Source: Bacteroidota bacterium
Lineage (GTDB): Bacteria > Bacteroidota > Bacteroidia > Bacteroidales > F082
Assembly (NCBI GenBank): GCA_016715945.1
Contig: JADJXJ010000003.1
Coordinates: 248,001 to 312,000 of the forward strand
Direction of reading: 5' to 3'
Length of the DNA: 64,000 nucleotides
Shown here: one piece after another, positions 45,389 through 53,953 of the stretch
Layout of the letters: each line of letters opens with the position of its first letter
Position numbering within the stretch: position 1 is the stretch's first letter
Notes under the pieces: generated by a model
Databases searched by the model: none
What the model saw: only the letters and a program-made list of their open reading frames with translations
What the model was told of the DNA's origin: nothing
Position numbers and translations under genes: made by a program

Positions 45389-46492
45389 ATGATGGAAAAA
45401 AATCTACCCGAAGCACAGCCGGATAGTTTGTCCGATACCCGTTTGACAGATGAGGAAGCCCGCCTGGCGGATTTGTATTCATCTGTGGAATATGCGCGCA
45501 GGCTCAGCCAGGCTTCAGCTGCTAAAGTTGTACGCATGCGTGTTGCCCGTCGCATGTATGTGCGCCGATCACTTCAATTGCTGTCGGCTGCTGCTGCACT
45601 GGTGCTTTCGTTCGCGCTCTGGTGGTGGCTCGATGGGCAGAAGCCCACGCCTGATGCTGCTCCCATGCGGGTGCAAAACCCCGTGCCGGAGCGCACCGAC
45701 AAAGCCTTGCTCCAGCTTTCTGACGGGCGCATGATTGCCCTCGACAGCACAGGATTGTTGCAGCTCAGCGAGGCCGGACTGGCCCACATCAGCGGCAGCA
45801 GCGGAAAAGGTCTTGCATACGAGGCATCCATAGCTGATCAGGATATTGCACTAAAAACCAACAAGATAATTGTGCCACCAGGTGGCCGCTTTCAGCTTCG
45901 CCTGAGCGATGGAACCGAGGTTTGGCTCAATGCAGCCTCCAGCCTGGTGTATCCGGTTGTGTTTGGCAAAGGACCAAGGGAAGTTGTGCTGTCGGGTGAG
46001 GCCTTTTTTGAGGTGACCTCCGACGCCTCCCGTCCGTTTGTGATTCAGACAGGCGGCAGTACCATTCAGGTGCTGGGCACCAGCTTCAATGTGTCGGCCT
46101 ACGAGGATGACGATGTGCTCGAAACTACCCTGGTGAGCGGAGCGCTTCAGGTGAGCCTGCCCAACGGCAAAAGCAGCACACTCGCGCCCGGCCAACAGCA
46201 CAGATTTAACCAAAAGACGCTCGAACAGCAGATCAATCAGGTCGACACCAGATTTTATACCTCCTGGCGCGAAGGAGTGATTTATTTCAACCGGGTGAGC
46301 CTGAAGGAACTGGGCATCAAGCTGGAGCGGTGGTACGATGTGCAGATTCGTTTTGAAAACGAAAAAACAGCCGGACTGATCTTCAGCGGAGCAGTTGAAA
46401 ACAGCCGCCGGCTCGACTTTCTGCTTGCACTCATCGCTGAAGCTTCGGGCATCAGATACGAAATCGATGGGAAACAGGTAATCATCAAATAA
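45389..46492 (+). CDS. FecR-domain anti-sigma factor
   Basis: A 367-residue inner-membrane protein starting at one of two adjacent ATGs (45389 or 45392). The cytoplasmic N-terminus (about 1-75) would hold the sigma factor, one membrane helix follows (LLSAAAALVLSFALWWWL), and the periplasmic part has a FecR domain (VPPGGRFQLRLSDGTEVWLNA, SGEAFFEVTSD, VLGTSFNVSAYEDDD, quoted in pieces) and a C-terminal DUF4974-type domain (RVSLKELGIKLERWYDVQI). It senses the STN domain of the cognate SusC in the periplasm. It lies 46 bases after the sigma gene and 102 bases before susC. Confidence 0.94.
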   Translation: MMEKNLPEAQPDSLSDTRLTDEEARLADLYSSVEYARRLSQASAAKVVRMRVARRMYVRRSLQLLSAAAALVLSFALWWWLDGQKPTPDAAPMRVQNPVPERTDKALLQLSDGRMIALDSTGLLQLSEAGLAHISGSSGKGLAYEASIADQDIALKTNKIIVPPGGRFQLRLSDGTEVWLNAASSLVYPVVFGKGPREVVLSGEAFFEVTSDASRPFVIQTGGSTIQVLGTSFNVSAYEDDDVLETTLVSGALQVSLPNGKSSTLAPGQQHRFNQKTLEQQINQVDTRFYTSWREGVIYFNRVSLKELGIKLERWYDVQIRFENEKTAGLIFSGAVENSRRLDFLLALIAEASGIRYEIDGKQVIIK

Positions 46493-46594
46493 AAACCGGA
46501 AAATGCGGCAACATTTTCCGGCGCAGTCAGAAAAATCAATTAACCACTTAACACGGAAAAAGGGTCAAAAGATTCTCAACAAACGCACAAAGTT

Positions 46595-49500
46595 ATGAAG
46601 AAAAAATCACCTGAACCTCCGCTCTCGAACCGAAGCAGGTTCACTATCCGAATGTTGCGTATGAAAGTTTTTGTACTGCTCACCTTTTTCAGTTTTCTTC
46701 AGGCTACAGCCGGGGTCTATTCTCAGGCGGGTATCACCCTTAATGTGAAGGACGCCACAGTGAATGAAGTGGTCAGGCTGATTGCGGAACAAACCGATTA
46801 CCTGTTTCTTATCAACGAGAAGCAGGCTCATCAAAATCAGCGTATTACGCTAAATCTCAGCAATGCGCCTTTTGATCAGGCCATGCGTGAGGCCTTGCGA
46901 AACAGTGGCCTGGAATATCGCATTGTGGAGAATTACATTGTGCTCAAACCGGCAGCAGAGGCAACAAAGGCCACCGTTAACAACGCACAGCAGGAACAGC
47001 GGCGCACCATCAGGGGCACGGTGAGGGCCAGGGCCGACAGGCAACCGCTGCCCGGCGTGAATGTGTACATCAAAGGAACTACCATTGGCACTGCCACCGA
47101 CCTGGACGGAAAATATGAGCTGCGTATCCCGGCAGATGCCAAAATCATTGTGTTTTCCATTGTAGGCATGCGCACCGAGGAAGTGACCATCGGGCAGAGC
47201 GACCTGATTGATGTGCTGATGGTGGAAGAAAGACTCGGACTGGAAGAAGTAATCGTTGTGGGTTATGGTACCCAAAGCCGGCGTTTGGTGACAGGCTCAG
47301 TGGATGTGGTTAAGGAAGACGACATCAAGTCGATACCCATACGCACCATCACCGGGGTGTTGCAAGGCAAAGCTTCAGGGGTGTATGTGCAGCAAAATTC
47401 CGGTACGCCAGGTGGAGCCATGACGGTGCGTATCCGGGGCAACAGCTCCATTCAGGCTGGCAACCAGCCCCTCTATGTGGTTGACGGTGTGCCCGTTACT
47501 GCCGGAAATTACGGGCAGGTGGGCTTTTCGGGTCAGGGCATCAATGCCATCACCGACCTTAACCCCAACGATATTGAATCCATCACCGTGCTCAAAGATG
47601 CCTCAGCAGCAGCTATTTACGGTGCCAGGGCTGCCAATGGGGTTATCCTGATCACTACCAAGAGGGGATCGCTCAACAAAACGGCCATCAATGTGAGCCT
47701 GAGCCAGGGGGTGCAGCAACTGGCCAAAAAACTCGAAATGATGAATGCCGAGCAGTGGAACGAATACAAGGGCTTGCAGCCCAATGGCGTGGATACCGAC
47801 TGGCTCGATGAGGTATTCAGGATTGCTCCCATGTCGAACTACGAGATTTCGGCCAGTGGCGGTGACGAAAAGACCAAGTTCTTTCTTTCGGGTAACGTGT
47901 ACAACCAAACCGGTATCCTGCTCGGCACCGATTACAGCCGTTTGAGCGGAAGGATGAACCTCGACCACAAAGTGAACCAGAAACTGACCATCGGCTCCAA
48001 CCTCGGGCTTACCTATTCGCTCAACAACCGTGTGGAAGGCGACCAGTCGCTCAACGGTCCGCTCCCGAATGCCATTTCGCTCCTGGCCATCAACAGGGTG
48101 TATAACGACGATGGCACCTACAACGAAGACGGCGCGTTTGCCAATCCGGTGGCCATTGCCAAAGAAGCCATCAACGAAACCCACTCCTACCGAACCCTGG
48201 GCAATGTATTTGCCGACTATGCCATCACCAACAATCTGATATTCAGCACAAAGTGGAGCATCGACCTGCTTAACCTCCGCGAGCACAGCTACGATCCCAT
48301 CACTACGCGCCAGGGCAAACGCTCCAACGGCATAGGCATCTTTGCCAGCAACAATGTGCTCAACACCGTGTCGAACAACACCTTAAAATATACTCAGACT
48401 TTTGCCGAACGACACAATCTCGACGCCCTATTGGGCTATAGCTTCGAAAAACTTACCGTGCGCTCGGCTTTCATTCGGGGCACCGATTTTCCGAACGAGA
48501 AGTTCCGCTATCTGGCTTCGGCGGCAACCATCACCAATGCCTCGGCCAGCGCCCGCGACCGCGGTCTGAATTCGTGGTTCGGACGCGTCAACTACAACTA
48601 CCAGTATAAATACCTGGCCAGCTTTACGGCACGTTACGACGGGAGCTCAAAGTTCGGGGTCAACAACCGCTATGGCTTTTTCCCGGCAGCTTCACTTTCG
48701 TGGCGCATCACCCAGGAAGATTTCATGAAGCAATTTGCCAATATCAACGAGCTTAAGCTGCGCACCAGCTACGGACTCACCGGCAACGACGGCATCCCCG
48801 ACTTTCGCAACCTGGCCCTGTTTGGTGGCGGGTACAACTACAACGGGCAACCAGGCATTGCCCCGGTACAGCTCGAAAATCCCAATCTGAAATGGGAAAC
48901 CACCGCACAGTTCAACATCGGGTTCGACATCTCGGTGCTTGATGAACGCATCAACCTGAATGTGGACTATTATAACAACCAGACACGCGACCTGCTGCTT
49001 TCGCGACCGGTTTCGTTCACTTCAGGTTTTGGCTCCATCACCACCAATATCGGTCAGCTCGAAAACAAAGGCTTTGAGTTTGTGCTCGGAACCGATAACC
49101 TCAGGGGTGCATTTGAATGGAGCAGCTCGCTCAATATGACCTTCAACCGCAACAAGATCAAAAAGCTTTACAAAGGCACCCCGCTCGACAACCTCGGACG
49201 CGGCAGCAACCGTTTCGAGGAAGGCCAGCCCGCCGGCATCTTTTATGGCTATCGCTCCCTGGGCGTTGACCCTACTACAGGCGACATTGTGTTTGATGAC
49301 GTGAACGGCGACGGACAAATCACGGCTGCCGACAGGGTAAAAATTGGCGACCCCAACCCCGATTTCATCGGCGGGTTTAACAACGACCTGCGTTGGAAAA
49401 ACTTCGACCTCAACATCTTCTTCCAGTTCAGCTATGGCAACGACATCTTCAACGGCACCCGCATCTACATCGAATCCATGAAAGGCTCGGACAACCAGTC

Positions 49501-49858
49501 GACCGCAGTGCTCCGCCGCTGGAGAAAACCTGGCGACATTACCGACATACCGCGGGCTACCGAAGAAGACCCCAACAACAACAACCGCATCTCCTCCCGT
49601 TTCATCGAGGATGGGTCGTATCTGCGTCTCAAGAATCTGACTTTGGGCTACAATTTTACAAAAGACCAGCTCAAACGTCTAAAAATCAATAATATGCGTG
49701 TCTATGCATCTGCTTACAACCTGCTCACCTTTACACGATATTCGGGCATGGACCCTGAGGTGCATTACAGCGGTGACGACGATCTGCGCATGGGTACCGA
49801 TTTCTTCACCTATCCCCAGGCGCGTCATTTCAACTTTGGTATCAATGTCGGATTCTAA
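46595..49858 (+). CDS. SusC/RagA-family TonB-linked outer-membrane transporter with STN signalling domain
   Basis: A 1087-residue transporter. After an extended basic N-terminus and signal sequence (about 20-44) comes an STN domain (about 46-120; GITLNVKDATVNEVVRLIAE) that talks to FecR. Then come a carboxypeptidase-regulatory-like domain (about 133-212), the SusC box EEVIVVGYGTQSRR, a plug (TGVLQGKASGVYVQQNSGTP, LYVVDGVP) and a 22-stranded barrel ending in FNFGINVGF. The DVNGDGQITAADR loop near residue 910 is the typical SusC calcium-like loop. It imports a polymer or peptide fragment with the SusD lipoprotein encoded 15 bases downstream. No glycoside hydrolases are linked, so the substrate may not be a polysaccharide. 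Confidence 0.96.
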   Translation: MKKKSPEPPLSNRSRFTIRMLRMKVFVLLTFFSFLQATAGVYSQAGITLNVKDATVNEVVRLIAEQTDYLFLINEKQAHQNQRITLNLSNAPFDQAMREALRNSGLEYRIVENYIVLKPAAEATKATVNNAQQEQRRTIRGTVRARADRQPLPGVNVYIKGTTIGTATDLDGKYELRIPADAKIIVFSIVGMRTEEVTIGQSDLIDVLMVEERLGLEEVIVVGYGTQSRRLVTGSVDVVKEDDIKSIPIRTITGVLQGKASGVYVQQNSGTPGGAMTVRIRGNSSIQAGNQPLYVVDGVPVTAGNYGQVGFSGQGINAITDLNPNDIESITVLKDASAAAIYGARAANGVILITTKRGSLNKTAINVSLSQGVQQLAKKLEMMNAEQWNEYKGLQPNGVDTDWLDEVFRIAPMSNYEISASGGDEKTKFFLSGNVYNQTGILLGTDYSRLSGRMNLDHKVNQKLTIGSNLGLTYSLNNRVEGDQSLNGPLPNAISLLAINRVYNDDGTYNEDGAFANPVAIAKEAINETHSYRTLGNVFADYAITNNLIFSTKWSIDLLNLREHSYDPITTRQGKRSNGIGIFASNNVLNTVSNNTLKYTQTFAERHNLDALLGYSFEKLTVRSAFIRGTDFPNEKFRYLASAATITNASASARDRGLNSWFGRVNYNYQYKYLASFTARYDGSSKFGVNNRYGFFPAASLSWRITQEDFMKQFANINELKLRTSYGLTGNDGIPDFRNLALFGGGYNYNGQPGIAPVQLENPNLKWETTAQFNIGFDISVLDERINLNVDYYNNQTRDLLLSRPVSFTSGFGSITTNIGQLENKGFEFVLGTDNLRGAFEWSSSLNMTFNRNKIKKLYKGTPLDNLGRGSNRFEEGQPAGIFYGYRSLGVDPTTGDIVFDDVNGDGQITAADRVKIGDPNPDFIGGFNNDLRWKNFDLNIFFQFSYGNDIFNGTRIYIESMKGSDNQSTAVLRRWRKPGDITDIPRATEEDPNNNNRISSRFIEDGSYLRLKNLTLGYNFTKDQLKRLKINNMRVYASAYNLLTFTRYSGMDPEVHYSGDDDLRMGTDFFTYPQARHFNFGINVGF

Positions 49859-49873
49859 AAAACAGACAAGGCC

Positions 49874-51226
49874 ATGAAAAGATATTTCATATTCTTAAGC
49901 ATAGTAACGATTTTTGCTGCCACCGCCTGCGATGTGCTGGATGTGCAGCCTACCCAGAGCATCCCTGCACAGGAGGCCATCAAAGACCGCACCGGCCTTG
50001 AACGCGCCCTGACCGGCAGCTACGATGCCCTGCAATCGGCAGGTTATTACGGACGCGAATACCTTGTGGTGCCCGACCTGGTGGCCGACAACCTCGTGTG
50101 GACCGGAACCACTGCCGGATACAACCAGATAGACAACAACAGCATCCTGAGCGACAACGGCATCGTCGAAAGCATCTGGGCCAGCATCTACACGGCCCTC
50201 AACATGGTTAACCATGTGATTGATGCCATTCCCGGCCTGACCGACCTCACCCCCGATCAGCAGCGGCAATACAATGCCGAAGCACACTTCCTGCGGGCTT
50301 TGCATCATTTCAACCTGGTCAGGATGTTTGGCGGAGTACCCGTGCGCACCAAGCCCGTACAGGCCCGCGAAAGCGACCTCAACGTGCCCCGCAACTCAGT
50401 GAATGAAGTTTATAATCAGGTGTTTGCCGATCTGGTGGTTGCGCGTCAGGCCAATCCGGTGGGCAACAGTTCGCCCAGGGCCAGCCGTGGCGCTGCCATG
50501 GCGCTTTCAGCCAGAGCCTACCTCACTTATTACAGCATCACCGGCAATGCTGCCCACCTCGACTCGGCTGCTTTTTATGCCGGAAAAGTCATCAACGACT
50601 TTGGCTATGAGCTTGAGCCTGTATTTGCCAATTTATTTAAAGGCACGCCAAACAAGGAAACCATTTTTTACGTGGACTTTATTGCCCAGGACCGCAACCG
50701 CCTGGCCGAATACTTTTTCACCCGCACCCTGAGTGGTAGGAAAGAGTTTTCGCCTTCCGCAGGGCTGATTGCAGCTTACGGAAACAACGACACCCTTCGG
50801 CTGAAAGCCACCCTGGCTATTGCATCCGATGGGCCATATGGCCTCAAATACAGCGACATAGCCAATGGAAGCGATAAGGTGCCCGTGTTTCGCCTGGCCG
50901 AGATGCACCTGATCATGGCTGAAACCATTGCCCTCAAAGGCGGTGATGCTGCCCAGGTGCGCAATCATATCAACATACTGCGCAATCGCGCAGGTGTGCC
51001 TCCCGTAACCACTGCCGATCCTGCCGCGCTGCTGCTGGCCATAGAAAACGAACGCAGGCTCGAGTTTGCCTTCGAAGGACACCGCTGGTTCGACCTGGTG
51101 CGTACCAACAGGGTACAGGCCATCATCCCCGGACTGCCCGATTGCTACAAACTTTTCCCCATACCGCTGAGCGAAATTCAGGCCAACGAAGCCATTCAGA
51201 CCACTGATCAAAACCCATGTTATTGA
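49874..51226 (+). CDS. SusD/RagB-family surface lipoprotein
   Basis: A 450-residue lipoprotein (lipobox TAC, Cys about residue 19, followed by DVLDVQPTQSIPAQEA). SusD-like features are TGSYDALQSAGYYGREYLVVPDL, split by ordinary residues, AEAHFLRALHHFNLVRMFGGVPV with TPR-like helices, and the C-terminal ENERRLEFAFEGHRWFDLVRT signature. It forms the lid over the SusC barrel at the outer face of the outer membrane and helps bind substrate. It is 15 bases after susC, so tightly coupled. Confidence 0.96.
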   Translation: MKRYFIFLSIVTIFAATACDVLDVQPTQSIPAQEAIKDRTGLERALTGSYDALQSAGYYGREYLVVPDLVADNLVWTGTTAGYNQIDNNSILSDNGIVESIWASIYTALNMVNHVIDAIPGLTDLTPDQQRQYNAEAHFLRALHHFNLVRMFGGVPVRTKPVQARESDLNVPRNSVNEVYNQVFADLVVARQANPVGNSSPRASRGAAMALSARAYLTYYSITGNAAHLDSAAFYAGKVINDFGYELEPVFANLFKGTPNKETIFYVDFIAQDRNRLAEYFFTRTLSGRKEFSPSAGLIAAYGNNDTLRLKATLAIASDGPYGLKYSDIANGSDKVPVFRLAEMHLIMAETIALKGGDAAQVRNHINILRNRAGVPPVTTADPAALLLAIENERRLEFAFEGHRWFDLVRTNRVQAIIPGLPDCYKLFPIPLSEIQANEAIQTTDQNPCY

Positions 51227-51246
51227 ACCCGAAAACGCCTAAAGCC

Positions 51247-52134
51247 ATGAAATATACAAGCATTTCGTTTGTGATTCTGCTGACGGTTGCCGCACTGATG
51301 CTGGCCGTGAGCTGCAAAGACGAGGGTTTCCCTGTGCCTGAGGCCTCGACCCAGGCCGATTTTTCCTTTACTTCCACAAAAGAAGAGGACAACACCGCCC
51401 CGTTTGGATTCCGATTCAAAGTGGAACTGACCAACAAAAGCCTGAATGCCACCTCTTACCTTTGGGATTTTGGTAATGGCGAAACTTCGACCGAGGAAAA
51501 TCCAACGGTGTATTATTACCAAAGCGGACAATATACCATCACCCTCACCGTGGGCAGCAGCAAAGTGCTGCACTACAACCGCCTCACCAAATCGGTCACC
51601 CTGACGGCCATCCTCGATGCCGTGCCGCTGCCATTTTCCGAGAACTTCGACAACACCGATACCATTCCCGATATCTTCACCGTGCTCGATGTGGATGGCG
51701 ACGGGCTGAGCTGGTACTGGGGATCGCGTCAGGGCAACGGTCAGGCCAGGTCGCAATCGTACAACTCCGCCACGGGCGAAGCGCTCATCCCTGACAATTA
51801 CCTCATTACCCCGAAACTGGACCTGACTACCATCCCGGCCGGAAAGCAGATTATTGTCAGATATGGGGTTTGCCCCACCGCCAATACCCCGATTTACCGT
51901 CAGGAACATTACGGGGTGTTCGTATCCACCACCGGTAAAGCGGCAGCCGACTTCACCAACCTCATTTTCGAAGAAACCCTGACCACCGATAATACCAATT
52001 GGGTTTATCAGTACCGCGAGCTCGATATCTCACATTTTGCAGGTCAGTATATCTATGTGGCTTTCCGACACTACAATGTGACCGACATGGACCGCATCGT
52101 GCTCGACGACATCGAGATATTTGTGCGGGATTAG
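51247..52134 (+). CDS. PKD-like and choice-of-anchor J (cleaved-adhesin-type) lipoprotein
   Basis: A 295-residue lipoprotein from ATG 51247 (lipobox LAVSC, Cys about residue 18). A PKD-like domain (about 60-120; NATSYLWDFGNGETSTEENP) is followed by a complete choice-of-anchor J domain (about 130-295): a first half with ENFDNTDTIPDIFTVLDVDG, SWYWGSRQGN and DNYLITPKLDL, and a second half with EHYGVFVSTTG and FRHYNVTDMDRIVLDDIEIF. Placed 20 bases after susD, it is probably the surface glycan- or peptide-binding protein of the unit. No enzyme motif is visible. The second half is clearly duplicated in the next gene. Confidence 0.88.
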   Translation: MKYTSISFVILLTVAALMLAVSCKDEGFPVPEASTQADFSFTSTKEEDNTAPFGFRFKVELTNKSLNATSYLWDFGNGETSTEENPTVYYYQSGQYTITLTVGSSKVLHYNRLTKSVTLTAILDAVPLPFSENFDNTDTIPDIFTVLDVDGDGLSWYWGSRQGNGQARSQSYNSATGEALIPDNYLITPKLDLTTIPAGKQIIVRYGVCPTANTPIYRQEHYGVFVSTTGKAAADFTNLIFEETLTTDNTNWVYQYRELDISHFAGQYIYVAFRHYNVTDMDRIVLDDIEIFVRD

Positions 52135-52207
52135 GGTTCGGAGAAACAATGATATTACATTTACAATGTTGCAAACAAACGTCAAACATCAATAAAAACA
52201 AATGCCT

Positions 52208-53056
52208 ATGAAGCGAACAATGTTACTCCTGCTTGGCCTGCTGGCAATGGTTAGCCTCCATGCACAGCGCGATGCCTCCGCCGTAAGCTACAAGCTCACC
52301 TGGGATGTAGCTTCCACAGCCAACACAGCCATCTACCGTGCCGAACACTACGGAGTGTTCATCTCCACCACGGGCACCAATCCGGCTGACTTTACCATGC
52401 TGTTCGAAGAAACCCTCTCCACCAGCATACCCAACTGGCAACCCCAGCCGCGCGAGCTCGACATCAACACCTATGGCGGCCAGAATGTGTATGTGGCCTT
52501 CCGCCACTGGAATATCACCGACATGGACCGTGTGGTGATCGACAATGTGAAGCTAAAGATCGTGGAGGCTGGACAACCCGATATCCTGCTGCTCAACGAA
52601 GATTTTCAGGCTGGGATAGACGATCCGGCCGGTGAAGAATGGTTGCCTGAAGGTTGGACCAAGATCGACGCCGACAACGACGGCCGTAACTGGTTCTTTG
52701 GCGTGCGCCAGGGCAATGCGGCCCTGCGCAGCGAATCGTGGGCTACCAACCCGCTCACCCCCGACAACTGGCTCATCACCCCTCAGGTGTATGTGGGATT
52801 TGTGGGCAATGCCGAAATGTCGGCACCCCAGGTGACCATATTTCCCAATCCTGCAAGCAACATGCTGAATATCAGCGCTCAGACCGAAATCCTGCAAGTT
52901 GTGCTGACCGATCTGCGCGGACGTCAGGTGTATGCCTCGCCTGCAGCCGAGGCTCAGCTGCGCATTGCGGTTGACCACCTTCCTGCTGGTTTTTATCTGC
53001 TCAGGCTCATCACCAACGAAGGAACTGTGGATAAAAAGATTCAGATTCGTCGTTGA
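52208..53056 (+). CDS. Secreted protein with rearranged choice-of-anchor J halves and a T9SS domain
   Basis: A 282-residue protein from ATG 52208 (alternative 52202), with a signal peptide ending near LHAQ. The mature protein starts with a second-half module (about 28-122; AEHYGVFISTTGTNPADF, FRHWNITDMDRVVIDNV) that parallels the previous protein. Then comes a first-half module (about 127-198; NEDFQAGIDDP, EEWLPEGWTKIDADNDGRNW, DNWLITPQ) and a T9SS sorting domain (about 210-282; VTIFPNPASNMLNISAQ, LPAGFYLLRL). The two halves of the domain are thus in reversed order. It is the last gene of the SusCD unit; a terminator follows. Confidence 0.86.
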   Translation: MKRTMLLLLGLLAMVSLHAQRDASAVSYKLTWDVASTANTAIYRAEHYGVFISTTGTNPADFTMLFEETLSTSIPNWQPQPRELDINTYGGQNVYVAFRHWNITDMDRVVIDNVKLKIVEAGQPDILLLNEDFQAGIDDPAGEEWLPEGWTKIDADNDGRNWFFGVRQGNAALRSESWATNPLTPDNWLITPQVYVGFVGNAEMSAPQVTIFPNPASNMLNISAQTEILQVVLTDLRGRQVYASPAAEAQLRIAVDHLPAGFYLLRLITNEGTVDKKIQIRR

Positions 53057-53078
53057 AATCCCTCATCAGTCAACAAAA

Positions 53079-53102
53079 ATGCCCGCTCAACCGGCGGGCA
53101 TT
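53079..53102 (+). terminator. Terminator of the SusCD unit
   Basis: AATGCCCGC (53079-53087) pairs perfectly with GCGGGCATT (53094-53102) around a six-base loop, followed by a T-rich stretch. It lies between convergent genes and may act in both directions. Confidence 0.8.
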
Positions 53103-53107
53103 CTTTG

Positions 53108-53953
53108 TTATTGAAGGTCGAACTCCTCACCTGGCAGATAAACATTCAGTTCCAGGCCATGGCCTCCGAGGAGTTTGTCTTTGAGGTTGGCTTTCCTGTC
53201 TTTGTATTTCAATGTAATAATTTGAGAGAGGCCGCTTACCCTTGCCTTTTGGCCTTCTACCACCAATGCGGTCGATTCGTCAATGCCAACGAGCAGGGTT
53301 CCGGGGTTTTCGAGGGCGGCTGCAATCAGGCGGTTCATCCGCTGACGCCGGATAAAGTGTTGATCAATAATGGCGCCCTCAAGCAGACCGAGGCCCTCCG
53401 CAATCTCAATATTACCCGCTTCGATGGTGCGGTAGCCTGATTCATCGTTCTGGTGGAGCAGTTGCCGGCCGGTGATCATCATTTTGCTTTGCACGGCAGC
53501 TCCGGCGCTTGTGCCGCCCACCACAGCTCCATTGCGGTGTGCATCGAGAATAGCCTGGTGCACAGGGGTGTTCAGCACCAGCTCCATAAACCGGTTTTGG
53601 TCGCCACCACTGATAAAAATCAGCGAAGCCTTACGGATCGAGTCGAGCCTGGCCGAAGTGAAGTGTCCGGCTGTGGGCATGTTTAATTTGTACACCCTGT
53701 CGAATCCCAGTTCCACAAAGTCTTTTTTAAAGTAATAGAACGCGGTATCAGGTTCGCTGCTGGCCATGGGCAACACCACGGCGTAATGTCCCGGCCGATC
53801 GAGTGCGGCCATCGAGGCCATCTCGGCCGCCATGGTGAGCGGGCGCTTGCCGCCGCCAATGATGTACAATGCTCCCTGCGAAAAAGCCCTTGCACCGGAA
53901 CCAATACACATCAAAACCAGCAGGGCAAAGAATGTCAGCTTAGGTTTTTTCAT
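53108..53953 (-). CDS. Secreted cyanophycinase-family (S51) peptidase
   Basis: A 281-residue protein with a signal peptide (about 1-25). It has the S51 cyanophycinase fold with YIIGGGKRP at the N-terminus, GGDQ (116-119) and the serine nucleophile Ser149 in VGGTSAGAAV. TIEAGNIEIAEGLGLLEGAIIDQHF and GIDEST carry further family motifs. Cyanophycinases release beta-Asp-Arg dipeptides from cyanophycin; other S51 members cleave alpha-aspartyl or beta-aspartyl dipeptides. The signal peptide places it outside the cytoplasm. Its ATG overlaps the stop of the upstream S51 gene (ATGA), so both are translated together. It has no T9SS tail. Confidence 0.92.
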   Translation of the reverse strand: MKKPKLTFFALLVLMCIGSGARAFSQGALYIIGGGKRPLTMAAEMASMAALDRPGHYAVVLPMASSEPDTAFYYFKKDFVELGFDRVYKLNMPTAGHFTSARLDSIRKASLIFISGGDQNRFMELVLNTPVHQAILDAHRNGAVVGGTSAGAAVQSKMMITGRQLLHQNDESGYRTIEAGNIEIAEGLGLLEGAIIDQHFIRRQRMNRLIAAALENPGTLLVGIDESTALVVEGQKARVSGLSQIITLKYKDRKANLKDKLLGGHGLELNVYLPGEEFDLQ

